Shown here one piece after another: positions 41,747 to 55,000 of a stretch of 64,000 nucleotides of DNA. The stretch's first letter is position 1; each line of letters begins with the position of its first letter. Source of the stretch: Orbilia blumenaviensis (Eukaryota > Ascomycota > Orbiliomycetes > Orbiliales > Orbiliaceae); the NCBI GenBank assembly GCA_036872755.1, contig JAVHNS010000015.1:310001-374000 (forward strand), given 5' to 3'. The position numbers and the translations under genes are program-made. The notes under the pieces are model-generated. The model had not been told where the DNA came from. It was given only the letters and a program-made list of their open reading frames with translations, and made no database searches.

Positions 41747-44373
41747 ATGGTTCAATCGTACGTGATCATCGCCTTGGGACGTTCAATTAGTTGATGCGCG
41801 TGTCACTAACGACAATTTGTCATATTTAGATCTGTTCTCGGTTTCCCTCGTATGGGAGGTATGTCGGAAATTTCACTACTTCCGAGCCATTGAGATCCAT
41901 TAAGGCATCAATGGATCTTTAAATTCAATTGCAATGTACTGACTCGCTTTTGCTAGCCAACCGTGAGTTGAAGAAGGCTACCGAATCCTACTGGGCTGGA
42001 AAGTCCTCCGTCGAGTCCCTCCTTGAGACCGGCAAGACCCTCCGAGCTGCCCACTGGAAGATCCAGAAGGATGCTGGTGTCGATGTCATCCCCAGCAATG
42101 ACTTCTCCTTCTACGATCAGGTCCTTGACCACATCCAGCTCTTCAATGTACGTGATTTCCGTGAGCCAATGACGCGTCTTTAGTATATAAAACCCCACTA
42201 ACAAGAGTCTGGTACAGGCTGTCCCAGAAAGATACACCAAGTACAACCTCTCTGCCCTAGAGACCCTCTTCGCCATGGGCCGTGGTCTCCAGAGGAAGGC
42301 TACTGATACCACTGAAGCCGTCGATGTTACTAGCTTGGTACGTATTGTGCATTCCAGTTCCCCACTTGCCGCTGAATGTCCCCGCCCTAATTACGTAATA
42401 AACAGGAAATGGTCAAATGGTTCGACAGCAACTACCACTATGTCCGCCCAACCCTCCAGGACGACCAGACCTTCAAGCTCTCCGAGGTTGTCAAGCCTGT
42501 TGAGGAGTTCAACGAGGCCAAGGCTCTCGGAATTGTCACCCGTCCAGTTGTTCTCGGACCCGTCTCCTTCCTCCACCTCGGAAAGGCTGACCGTGACCAA
42601 TCCGTCACTCCAATTGACTTGCTTGAGAAGCTCCTCCCAGTCTACGAGGAACTCCTCACCAAGCTCGCTGAGGCTGGTGCTGAAACCGTCCAGATCGATG
42701 AGCCAGTCTTGGTTCTCGACCTCCCAGAGAAGACCAAGAAGGCCTTCGCCACCGCCTACTCCAAGCTCGGAGCTTTGGCTAACGGTCCCAAGCTGGTCTT
42801 GGCCACCTACTTCGGTGACATCGTCCACAACATCGACGTCGTCCCATCGATCAACCATCTCTACGGACTCCATGTCGACCTTGTCCGTGCCCCAGGTCAG
42901 CTTCAGGAGATCCTAGGTGCCGTTGGTGAGAAGCAGGTTCTCTCCGTCGGTGTTGTTGACGGACGTAACATCTGGAAGACCAACTTCAGCAAGGCCATCG
43001 AGCTCGTTGAGACCGCCGTCAAGACCCTCGGCGCTGACCGCGTCATTGTTGCCACCAGCTCTTCCCTCCTCCACACCCCACACACATTGGCTTCGGAGAA
43101 GAAGCTCGATCCTGAGGTCGCTGACTGGTTCTCCTTCGCCACTGAGAAGGCTAAGGAAGTCGCCATCATTGCCAAGGCCGTCACTGAGGGTGCTGAGGCT
43201 GTTGCTGAGGAACTCAAGGCCAACGCTGCCTCCGTCACTGCCCGCGCCACCTCCAAGCGCACCAACGACGCCGACGTTAAGGCCCGTCAAGCCGCCATCA
43301 CCGAGGCCGACTACAACCGCAAGTCTCCATTCCCAGAACGTATTGCCGCTCAGTCCAAGACCTTGAACCTCCCCAAGTTCCCAACCACCACCATTGGTTC
43401 TTTCCCACAGACCTCTGAGATCCGTATCCAGCGAAACAAGTTCACCAAGGGCGACATCACTGCCGAGGAGTACGAGAAGTTTATCGAGAAGGAGATCGAT
43501 GACGTTATCGCCATCCAGGAAGAAATCGGTCTCGATGTCCTCGTCCACGGTGAGCCAGAACGAAATGACATGGTTCAATACTTCGGTGAACGTCTCAATG
43601 GTTACGTCTTCACCACCCACGCCTGGGTCCAATCTTACGGATCTCGTTGCGTCCGTCCACCAATCATTGTTGGTGACATCTCCCGCCCAGCTCCTATGAC
43701 CGTCAAGGAGTCCAAGTACGCTCAGTCCAAGACCAAGAAGCCAATGAAGGGTATGTTGACTGGCCCAGTCACCTGCCTCCGATGGTCTTTCCCACGTGAC
43801 GACGTCCACCAGTCCGTCCAGGCTGAGCAGCTCGCTCTTGCTCTCCGTGACGAGGTCGTCGACCTCGAGAAGGCCGGCATCTACGTCATCCAGGTCGACG
43901 AGCCAGCCATCCGTGAGGGTTTCCCACTCCGCGACGGTAAGGAGCGTGACGAGTACCTCAAGTGGGCCGTCAACAGCTTCAAGCTCTCCACCGCTGGTGT
44001 TGAGGATGGTACCCAGATCCACTCCCACTTCTGCTACTCCGACTTCCAGGACATGTTCTCCCTCATCTCCGACCTCGATGCCGATGTCTTGTCCATTGAG
44101 AACTCCAAGTCCGACGCCAAGCTCCTCAACGTCTTCAAGAAGGAAGAGTACCCACGTCACATTGGACCTGGTGTCTACGACATCCACTCCCCCCGTATCC
44201 CAAGCTACGAGGAGATCAAGAACAGAATCGAGGAGATGCTTGTCTACCTCAAGCCAGAGCAGCTTTGGATCGACCCTGACTGCGGTTTGAAGACTAGACA
44301 GTGGACTGAGACCAAGCCAGCCCTCACCAACTTGGTCAATGCCGCCAAGTTCTTCCGTGAGAAGTACGCTTAA
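41747..44373 (+). CDS. MET6: Cobalamin-independent methionine synthase
   Basis: Five exons (41747-41757, 41830-41858, 41957-42147, 42218-42337, 42406-44373) give 772 residues, normal for MetE/Met6. Two tiny exons encode MVQS and SVLGFPRMG, the conserved N terminus. Substrate and zinc residues are visible in the C-terminal half: HSHFCYSDF supplies His and Cys ligands, DCGLKTRQW the last Cys, and [15 protein letters not shown] the family signature. It transfers the methyl group of 5-methyltetrahydropteroyl-glutamate to homocysteine in the cytosol. Codon use is strongly biased to C/G-ending codons and the leader is pyrimidine-rich, both signs of high expression. The bias leaves a 490-codon antisense frame open. 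MetRS lies about 7 kb away. Confidence 0.98.
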
Positions 44374-44508
44374 ATCGATAATCACGGCGAGTGGGTAGCT
44401 TTGCTAAGCTTTGATATGCCTCTCGGATTATCCACCCCTACATCTATCAACGAACAAACGAAATCTCTTAAAGAATATAAAACTTGAAAGGAAATCTAAG
44501 TTCAACCA

Positions 44509-44575
44509 TCCTCCTCCTCTTCTTCCTCCTCCTCCTCCTCCTCCTCCTCCTCCTCCTCCTCCTCCTCCTCCTCTT
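44509..44575. repeat. (CTC)n microsatellite in Met6 3' flank
   Basis: About 67 bases of CTC/CTT units starting 136 bases after the Met6 stop, probably within its 3' UTR. It creates a spurious poly-proline frame. Confidence 0.95.
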
Positions 44576-47366
44576 CTACACCTCTGCTTTTCAGTTCCTT
44601 TCCTCTAGTTTTTGAGATTTCCCTTTAATGGCATATCGGGCGTGACCAAATAATCTTGAGGAGATTCAACATCGGCGTTTAAAATGTGTCTTTTCTCCTT
44701 ATTTCCTCTTCTTTTTTTAACATAATGGCGGGATACCTTTTCAACAAAATATTTGGGATATCAAACGGGCGGGTTGGTTGGTGGGAGTGTTCAATTTTTT
44801 TTCTGTTTTTTCAACAAAAGTTTTTCTTTGAATACCAATATACTGAAGATGTAGTCGCAATTTTTTTGACTACGATTATTTGAGGTTCCTGTATATAGGG
44901 GATCTGGACGGTGTTTTATCCTTTCTTCTTTTTTGATGGAAAGAATTGATATTTACCGTCGATGGCGGAGGTTGAAGATCTCGTCAACCGAGAAAACAAT
45001 GAACGAACAACTGGTATCTCTTCTTGAGTACCTTTTTTGAACGAAAATATTGCTTCTCTCTTTTAATAACGTAGACTGTGATTAATATCTTGATAAAATT
45101 ACGCTAGTACTACCTAGTAATTAGGAGGTAGTATGTTTGTAGTCTGGGTACTATTTAGGTATATACGAGTTCCCAAGGATAAGTTGACAGCAGATAGAGT
45201 ATACTAGTAGCATACCTACGAAGTAGGAGCCACGGCGAGTCTCATATATAGGTACCTAGGTAGGTACTCATACGCTTATGCATATATTGTAGATGGAGTT
45301 GAGGATCGAAGGGTATCATATCCGATATCTGAGGTCGTATTAAACTAAGATACCACTGATTATTCAAATACCTACCTAATTCACAAGGTTTTAAATAGAT
45401 ACACTTATGCAGATGACTTTGAGAAAACCATTTTATGTAAGTATATTGCTATTGCTCTAGCACCTAGCCGTTTAATAGGTATGCATATATGCCACGAAGT
45501 AGATAATTATCTTGTAAACAATGCTACGACTTAAAGGCATCACAGACTCACGGTATGTGGCGTTCCTACTCGAAGCTATCCAACTTTAGGAAACTTGATA
45601 AATATATATACACCCTTTATAAATTAACTTTGCGATCGATCTTAAATAGGGTACATGACTTGCAAAGACTAATTCGATTTGATGTTGGCTCGGATCGTAG
45701 AATCCGTGTAGTGACGCTGCAGTGACAGCATGGTAGCACCACGACGGCACCGCGACGGCACTATCCGTGATCGATATCTCAGAAGATCACACAAATACTG
45801 CTAGATAGAAACATGGAATCTAAGAAATGTTAGGTACTTGCTATGAGAATGTGGTATTCTGATCGGGAGGGCCGTCTGTGGCCTGGCCTCATGCGCATGG
45901 ACCCGCATCCATAAAGTTCGCCCCGAATGCTACGTCGATACCATGCCATGTCCAATTTTTCCAGTCTTTCTCCAACATTTAACCAGGTCTCCAACTCCTG
46001 AGCTCGGCTGAGAACTCCGCTCGTTCAGAATATACACTAACATATATCGTTTTGTTTGATCCAGTGTATCTTCTATGATCAGCGCTCTTAGTCTATACAA
46101 ATCCAACTTTTGTCTCTGTTTTTTTCTCTGTTCAAAAATTTTCACACAACATTCCATGGTGGATAAAACGTCAAAACGTGGTCTATATGTTGGGTTTTAA
46201 TTGCAACCCCGTGCCGCGCGGACGCAGGGCTATCAAGCTATCGCTTTTTACGTTGGACAGTTGGTCCATGACCATGTTGGGCCCTAAAAAGCTAAAGTCA
46301 AGATGGAAGGGAATGAATTCCTCTGCACATGAGCTAAGATTTCGATAGGCGAAATGTTGGATCTTGACTTAGCCTACATGTTGGATTTTTGGGACTAAGG
46401 CCAAGTCCGTCCGGCCTGTACGGATGGGAAACCCTTGAATTAATCCAACCAGCCGGATGTCCTCGCCCGCCAGTCGGTGGATTATACATGGGACCTGCAT
46501 ACCTTGTGCACTGGTGTAACGAAAATCCCAACATTAGATGCTCAAGTAAAGTGCTTAGCTACGTATCTATTGACAGGGAAACAGCTTAGGAATATCGAGT
46601 AGGGAAATCATGCCGAAGGAAAGTACCGACTGTGGTACACGACTCAGCAAGCTCGTAAGAAAGTTGACTGGTATCAAATGAAACGATATCGTCTGAGTCG
46701 AAACAGTCGGAAACCACAATTGTGCAAAAAGAAAAAGAAAAAGATATTTGCAAAAAAAAAAGTGAGATTTCTCTAGAAAGGAAGGAGGGTATAGTAAGGA
46801 CTAAGGCCAAAACTGAATGACCTGGGTCTCTAACTCTCTCTTGCAGCCTTGAGAGCTAGTCATTAACCAGCGGGCTAGCTCACCTTTCGTGCGAATAGTT
46901 CATGTCGGAGTGGCAGGACACTTAATACAAACACCTAAATATTAATACTCGATGGATAATTCTGCAAATCGTTCGTATTTCTAGATATTTAGCACACTGC
47001 CGTTGTACAGATCGACTTGTATAACAGGCTACGAATATACAGGAACACATGTAACATGCATGAACCACGGCGTCTAACGAACTGCATGTCCATGTTCATA
47101 CATACACATGCACGAAATGATCATCCTACCCTGGGAACACCTTCTGCAGCGATTCCTTTTACCATTATTTTCCTTCTCACCCCATGCCTACTTTGGCAAT
47201 CCTCCCGTCTAGACCGTCACGTTCTTTTTTTCCCTCTTTCTTGACATTTCCCAAGCCGAGGGTCGTCTTTCATGCACTCCGCTTTTTAATCTAGAAAAAA
47301 AGGCATCTAATAGGAACACGACGAAAAGTGTGTAGAAAGGTTGCCACTTGAGAGTTTTATCGCACC

Positions 47367-47370
<4 letters not shown>

Positions 47371-47402
<32 letters not shown>
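47371..47402. repeat. Poly-T tract (32 nt)
   Basis: Uninterrupted T run, the longest homopolymer in the window. Read from the minus strand it is a 32-base A tail. No retroelement body was recognised beside it. Confidence 0.95.
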
Positions 47403-47405
<3 letters not shown>

Positions 47406-49220
47406 CCCACTATCAAATTTATTTCTTTTTTAATATATCCGTAACGGTTAATCTGCCCGCACAATACAAATTGCAACGGGGCGTAGTTGTGTTGAGGGCC
47501 TAATATGGCAATCATGAGCTCCGGGAACAGGGATTATGGATTGATTTACTCGTTCCCGAGAAATGGGAAGAGGGAGTCAAGTGAGAGAGAGTAGAATTAT
47601 TAGATAGGCTTACAGAAAACGGTTTGCGGGGACGGGTTAATCGGGTGGGTAAAATCGAAGGGAAGCGCCCGTTGCATATGACTTCGTTTTCTAGCTATCC
47701 TTCCATCCTTCCTTTCCGAAATCATTTTATTAATCTATTTCTATTCCCTGAAGGTGATCTTGGGAGCCCTTCAAAATTCGCGGAGGAAATAGCTCATTTT
47801 GGCATTTCAGGCGACGACGGGGAGGTTTTTTTTCTTGTCCTTATAAAAGTATATTTGTATTGATTGGCTTTTTTTTGAACCGACCGGGATACTAGGGTAA
47901 ACGGTTTAATGCAAATATAAATTGGGTCTTCATGACAGTCTTGGAAGGCTATCATGATCGGGGACTTCATGATCACTTGTCGGATGAATTATTTGGGGGG
48001 TGAGTTCGATTCCATGTCAATATGTTCTCGGATTTGGGGTGTCACCTCGCGCTGGGGGAGAGCTGTGCCCCGGGAGGCTAAAGGCCTCTAGTTATTTTAG
48101 ATATCTTGTAGACGGTTCCTGTTTCCGAATGATATCATGATCGTAATGGATAAAATGCAAGATCTACGTCAGCTGATTAACCAGCTCATTACTTCATCGA
48201 CGAGAGACCGAGTCGCTTCGGAATAACGTTACCTAAGAAAAATGTGATATCATGACATCCGCGACGAAATAACAATATACGATATGTCTAAACCAAGATA
48301 GAGGGAGCATTCGGGGTTAACGCACTCGGAGTGGCGCCGGAACTCAGAATACCTCTTTTGTAATAGGAAATGGGAGGTATAGAGACAAGGAAGTTCCAGG
48401 GTCGGCGTCGCCGTGCTATAAATATTTTAAATCTTATAAGGTATATAGAATGGTTATATGATTTTGACAAAAGGTTTTTCAAATATTCACGTGCATTTCC
48501 CATGCCCTAAATGTTTCAATAACCCCCACCCAACGTCTCTAAGCTATACTATGAACACATACAATATATGTAGTTCTAAGAATCGTGTATTTGAACCATG
48601 GTTCACGAGACGTATGTAAAACCTATTGTGTTCCTCGGTCGTGGGATTCCGGTTTCATGCACGATATATGGGGGTTGCACTTACCATGGAGTCGCTTGCA
48701 GAGGTGGGGCAGCTGGTACGAGCGTGTATACGGAGTCCTCACAGAAGTCGTGGGGAATCGTAGCAAAACTGTTTACGGTTTTCATGGGCAATCGTTGATC
48801 CTATGCGGGGCCAAATGAGGGGGTTCTACTATAAAATGCAGTATAGTGCCTGTCATACACACTCTCGGTTTGCCGTCTCAACAAACCCAATATATTTTGG
48901 TCTTAGGTATTGACACAATCACGGGCATGTTCATGTGTCGTTTTGTGTGATATATTGGAAAATATATTTTATGACACGGGAGACCATGTGCTATGGCGGT
49001 AATGGTGTTACAATAGGTCCACCGACCAGATTACCCTTGGCTGACTAACTTTTACGTTTCTGATGATATAAACAATGGCGGAGATTTATAAACTGGGAAG
49101 ACCATGATCATTTTACCACTCAGCAAAATCATGTTTTCCAAGGGCCAAAATCTAAAATTCATCGTGTGAAGTCGAACGGATTTAAGACTTTTGATAAAGA
49201 CATCACACAAGGTGGCGTGA

Positions 49221-49235
49221 CCCCCCCCCCCCCCC
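49221..49235. repeat. Poly-C tract (15 nt)
   Basis: Uninterrupted C run in non-coding sequence. Its length may be uncertain, since sequencing of such runs is error-prone. Confidence 0.9.
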
Positions 49236-49837
49236 ATCCGTCCCTCTAAATTGTGACAGCTAACGACCTGCAAGGCCGTTCGATGCCCGAGTGCGACTTT
49301 CGATTCGGCTCGCCTCGAAAGTATCAATCGAAGATCCAAACCCCGAGTGCGACTGCACACGCTTGCAGAAAGGTTTTTTGCTTGACGAGATATCACCAAT
49401 AGCCACCCTGGTATATATTAATTTATATCGATAAGACGGCTTGATCGAAGGATACACGCATGAGCATGCGCCGTTCGTGGGTTTCGAGTGGCTCAGCTTT
49501 GCCCCCACCAACCACACGACGAACGGCCTGGGCCACACTCCACTCCACCATCGACCGAGAAAAGGTTCTCGGACCCTGAAAAAGCCCAGAACCGTGAAGG
49601 TTCCAACTTTGTCAGCGCAAGAACCCGAGCCATCCGTGCTATCCTTTCAGATGCGATCTGACTTTTTTTTTTTTTCAATGGGGGGGGGAAAGAGACGAAG
49701 AAGAAATATGTGCGGTCTATACTATCATACGATTATTGGAGCCTAACGTGCTTTGCATTTCAGGCGTTTTCAAGCATTATCCCGTTCAGGCTCAGGGCGA
49801 ACACGAATTGATTCCGGGAATTTAAATGTTTCCCGAA

Positions 49838-49859
49838 CACACACGCACGCACGCACGCA
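49838..49859. repeat. (AC)n/(ACGC)n microsatellite
   Basis: Short AC units passing into ACGC units. Non-coding context. Confidence 0.85.
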
Positions 49860-52052
49860 AAACGAAAAAGAATAGGGCCAGGGCACAGACGCATGTTTGG
49901 GGGGGAAATTCCCCAGTTTTAAAGTTGAAGGGGCAAAATACCGAACAACTTTGACAATCAAACATCGGAAGGGAAACCTCAATATCAGACGTGGAAATCC
50001 GGAGTTCAAAGAAAAAGCTGGGGCATTCTGCAGGGTTTTGTGCTTGGTGTTACCATCTCCGCCTCATTTGTTAATTAAGGTAATCATTGGGATTTCGAAA
50101 TCACGTTATAGGCATGTGAGCACGAAAACCCCCTCGATTGTGCCTGTGAACACAAGCGTGTATTTCTGCAGTTCCCTTAACGCCCAGCTGTCTCGTGTGT
50201 AATCCAGAAGACGTGTCTTGTAATTTGTATTCTATATGTAAGGGCAATCACAAATTTGTGAACCAGAGTACATACCCACGGCGGCACAGCTTGCTATAGC
50301 TTTAGCGGGGTTTTAGTATGGAAAGTCCCACTGGCTCGTACCATCGCAAAAAAAAGTTTCTATAAGTGGATCTTGACAGGATATATTCCGATATATACGG
50401 CACGGCTTCCGACCATTAAGATATCTAGATTTCTGGCGGGGAAGTAGCCGGTCACATCGAAATCCTTGATCCATTGAAGTTCAACTGAACAAACGACACT
50501 AGCTTCACTGGTGAAACTGCCCCGAACTTTGACATCGGGCTCTCGGGGCGTCCAAAGTTAATTCATAGCTCGTATGTGAAAGACGACACTTTTACATTGC
50601 GGTTTAAAACTGATTTTAACTAGCTGATGGTGCTTGACAGTGAAGGCGTTCAAGGCTAGGCTGTAAAGTGGACAAACGGATAGACAAGGTCCGCAGGCCC
50701 GAAGATCTCGTGAACGTGCGTATGTCTATCCCATCGTGTTCTGTGCAGCTGTGATGCACAGTGTCGATGCAATGACAGTGGTAAACTCCGACGGCAACGT
50801 CCGATGTAGATCTATGAACTCAAGCTCCGAGCCGATATAACTATCCTCTTTAGAATCGAAACTCCTTTCCGATGCCAAGTTGTATCCCGATTAAAAAAAA
50901 TTTTTATAGATTTTTCTAGTCCTGTTTTCGTTGGTATACAGACTCCATTATGCACCGGCATTTGTAACCGTGCCGCAATCTGGAATTCTGGTCCATTGAG
51001 AACGAAAGAAACAAAAATAATAAAAAAACGCCAACGAGAGAATTAGAACCGCGCCATCATATCAAACAGAAGCCACCACCAGAACATTAACCAGGTTTAA
51101 TTATGCAGCAGGACTAGGAAAAAAAATAAAAAATAAAAAAATTGTGCACATTTTTTTTTCTTTGGGTGCTCTTGTGTCAAAATTGTCATCTTGCAGTCGT
51201 CGGTCGACGCCACTAGTGCACGCGGTGCACCTGTCTTGTCTGTCAATGTCGGTCGTGCATGTTCCCCTTTTCCTGGCGGCGAAAATTTTTGAGCCTTGGG
51301 CGGAAACATTGACAGCGAAAGTTCAGGAACAAAAAAAAGTCTTTTTTAGTTTTCGTTAGGCCCACTCACACCATCGGCGAGCATAGCCAGCGAAGTCAAT
51401 TTAAGAGTTCCAAGCATGCAAACAAGATGGTGATGTGTGTAGATTACAATACCCTTTTTTGCCGCCAGAAAGTCTTAACTGATAGGATCGACTATACAAC
51501 TACAGTGTATGGACTACGGGATCTCCTTTCGATGCAATTCGTGTGGGGTTGTTTGTATCGATGGGGTTCATCTTCCGCTGCAGGAGGGTATAACAGTAGG
51601 ACTGATAAGGGTGCACCGGCCGTTGTTGTGGGGCACACTCAGGATGCAGCTTTCTCCGTGGGGACCCAGAATTCCTCGCGGGACTTTTTCAAAAGGACGA
51701 CGAACACTGCATGAGCGCGAGGGGACGGCGAATGCATGATACGATTCCGGTTCCTTTTGTAAGCCGTTGTGGGTATCAATTGACAGCATCATACCAATTG
51801 GAGACATTAGTTGGCGAGAGACTCGTCTAAATACGCATATGTCTACCGTATTCAATCTCGTTTCATTTCCAAACGGGAGTAAACGTAGATACGCTTTCCA
51901 GCCGCGCATGTGCACACGTATTACACATGATTGAGAAAAAAAAAAGGAGAATAGTCTATGAGTCTATGCTTTGCTAGGACGATTTGTTTCATCGTGAAAT
52001 ACAGTGTTCGGAATACTTAGGAGGTTTTCCGTAGAGCGTACGTAGCAAATAT

Positions 52053-52088
52053 TCATTAATCTCTCACGACTCATTAATCTCTCATGAT
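52053..52088. repeat. 18-base tandem duplication
   Basis: TCATTAATCTCTCACGAC is followed at once by TCATTAATCTCTCATGAT, two units matching at 16 of 18 bases. Confidence 0.85.
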
Positions 52089-55000
52089 GAATAGAAGACT
52101 AGAAGGACAGCTCTCATAACAGTAGATCTTATGTCGCTCTATTGCTGAAAATGCGAGATGGTGAGGCCTGAATGTCTCGGGCCCCTAAAGTCAACCCAAG
52201 TCTCAGTTTTGATCGATCAATGACCCTCAATTTTATTCAAATAAGCCCTATTTTTACATAACACAGCTCCTTTAGGCAGTCACTGGCGGAGAAGGCCTGG
52301 CTGGAAGAAAAATGCGAAAGAAGGTGACGCTGGTAAGTAGCAATTGTCTGTGCCATGGAAATTTGACACCGTTACCTTTGGTCGTCGTCACCGACCCAAA
52401 AGACGTCGACTAGCCTACGGAGCCTTTCACAGATATTTCTTCGCGGCGGGTCGATTGCTTCTAGGGTGCCTTGATTGACAGACCCTGAGCTTAGTTGGCG
52501 CTATCGTCATCGCAAGTCGCTAGTATACTGTGTAAGAAGGTTCTGATGGACTCGGTCCTTTGAGCATGGGTCGCGATACACAAAAACAAGGTCAAGGCCA
52601 GTGGGAAATAATAACAAGGCCAAGGTTATGGTTCATGGTTCACTTGGGAATATTTGACAGGTCTCACCACAACCGGACCACGGTCTGGGATGAGAATCTA
52701 GCTCAATCATTCAGACGCTGGTGAACACAGACATTCTGTATTGGAAGGTGTCACAGATAGGCAATTCACGATATTGAAATTTCATGAAACAACGCTCCGG
52801 TTTCTCAAATTTGGGAAGCTGCTTTATCCACACCATCTTTATCCCACCCACTCACAGGATTTGGGTTCGTGGCTAGCCAGAAAACTGTGGCATGGGGGCT
52901 TTAGCAGGCTGTGGTATGAGAGGAATCTCGTATTTGGGACAACGGGTTTTCTGAGACCTTGCAAATGTAATATAATATCACGAGTTGCTAAGAAAACTCT
53001 CTATCCTGTCGTTTAAAGTGTGATCACCAAATGTGACAGTGACAGTTTCCAGGCTTCTGGGAAAGGTGATCTCAGCATCGGAGTACCTCCGGGTCGGTAT
53101 CCTGCAGCGAGCCAGGTCGATCGCACGTGTTGATTTCCAAAGAGGATACGACTTCGATGGTTTTCCAACAACAATGATACACCTTGCATGGAATGTGAAT
53201 AACTTCACTTGAAGGTGCGACACAAAGCGTGGTCTGAGCGCAACACACCTAAAAGGTCTCGAACCCCAGAAAACCGGTCGTCTATGCATGTTTCAACCGG
53301 CCGGACCAAACTTGACCGGCTGGAAAAGTTAGGCGAAAAGGAAGAATGCACAGAAAGCTTTCATGGTTTTTCCGTCCATCCTGCATCGGGATGTCTCTTT
53401 TCGTCAGTATGTCCGTGCTCGCACTCGACGTATCTTGGAATTAGCCAGTGAAAGTATAACGGTCTTTGCGAAAAAGAAGCCAGATGGTGGGAAGCTGTCA
53501 TCGGTGGTGAAAAAGACGTTTTTTTCTATTCGTTCTTGCCTCTTGGTAGATTGGCATTGTGCATGACGGGTAAGTTTCCCTGTCTGCTGGCGTGACATTG
53601 AATAATCTTGGAGATTGTTTTCTTCATGTCTGCCGACCGGGTTTGGAGTATGTCATTGATGGTCTGGTTGGCCAGATTTCTAGGTGTGCTTTTTTCTTCC
53701 TGCTCACCCCTTGCGAAGGGGCGGTTGTTTCCCTTGCATGCAGCGGGAATTCTTCTCTGGTTTGGCTGTTGGGTTCCTCCCATGCCAATGGGCTTGCATT
53801 TGCAGGATGGAAAATTACCTTCAACATCTGGGTATTCCGGGCATGGGGGTCATAGGAATCTTCGTGTTGTGTAGAAATGCTGGGAAAGCTCGAGAACGGC
53901 AAAATTGTACAGCAGAATTATAAAATAAAATATATTTGAACATGAGAATCGTGAACCTTGGTGGGTGTGAATCTTGTATATTTGCTGCATCTTTTCATGC
54001 AGCTGGCTCGTTTACAAGCCGTGTCCCGTTCGTTTAGATACTGACGGATGGAGATGCCCGTATGGGGTTTGCGGAGTGTGGGATGTTTATGCTTAATTGC
54101 TTATGCGTCTCGGCCGCTATCCGTGTTTATGTTACACACCTCTAATAGGCGGCGTCTACAGATAGAGGTAGATAGGGTTATAGATACCAGTGGGTGGGTT
54201 GCCCACGCTCCTTCGTATCTATAGAAATTTAACAGTATATCCGGACCGAAGGGTTGGAATTGAAACTGGCATATGGATTTGATGGTCCCCGATATCAGAT
54301 GCCATTATCTACCTACATCGCCGTGGTATGTATGCGGCTGGAAGGCGCTCGTTTCAAAAATTCCAAGCCATAAAGAAAGCTAAACATCAATGATACCTCG
54401 ACTGGAATGTAGCGGCAACCATATTTGGGAATGGGGTCTATGAGGCTACTCCCGCACGATTCGATGAAACTATCGATTGAATCTTAAAATTTGCTATTTC
54501 CGATCAGTAGAAAGCTTTGAAACTTGAGACCGTCAACAAATTAGAGCTGTTCAATGACATGCCAGTCTTGCGGCATCAAATCGTTCAACTTCAGCTCCTA
54601 TCAGCCGTCCTCACATTTTTGGGGGTCAGTTCGCAAGGTTATTGCATTCTAAAGTTATTGAGTTCTCATTGTTAGCATATTTATGCTGGTTTCGTGATAA
54701 CCGAACCCAAGCGATCGGTCCCGAAGTTTCGATTCCCTCGAGTATTCCTGGTTACCGCCCGGGTTGCAGGGTTTTTTTGTCAGAGGTTCTACACATCCCG
54801 CTGAAAGAAACATTGTTAAAACGACTGTTGTTATAGATAACCGCAAATTGTGTTGCACCATGCAATCCGGGCCTTAAGAAAGAAAAAACCTGGTTCGGAA
54901 CCCGTGAAATATGTGGGATGCGAAGGCTCTTCGTGCCGTTATTGCAGACAAAAATAATTAATATGCATAGTTCAGCGCCAGATATAACTGTTAAACGACA

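Noticed and set aside
42913..44385. 490-codon minus-strand open frame
   Set aside because: It lies entirely antisense to Met6, is dominated by Leu/Val/Asp/Gly from mirrored biased codons, and has no family motif.
44411..44608. Plus-strand frame with a poly-proline stretch
   Set aside because: Produced by the CTC microsatellite after Met6.
45715..45770. CACGACGG/CGCGACGG short tandem units
   Set aside because: Only two partial units of about 11 bases. Not a CRISPR-like or satellite array.
53592..53923. Four overlapping frames on both strands
   Set aside because: Simultaneous openness in several frames shows local stop-codon scarcity, not coding.
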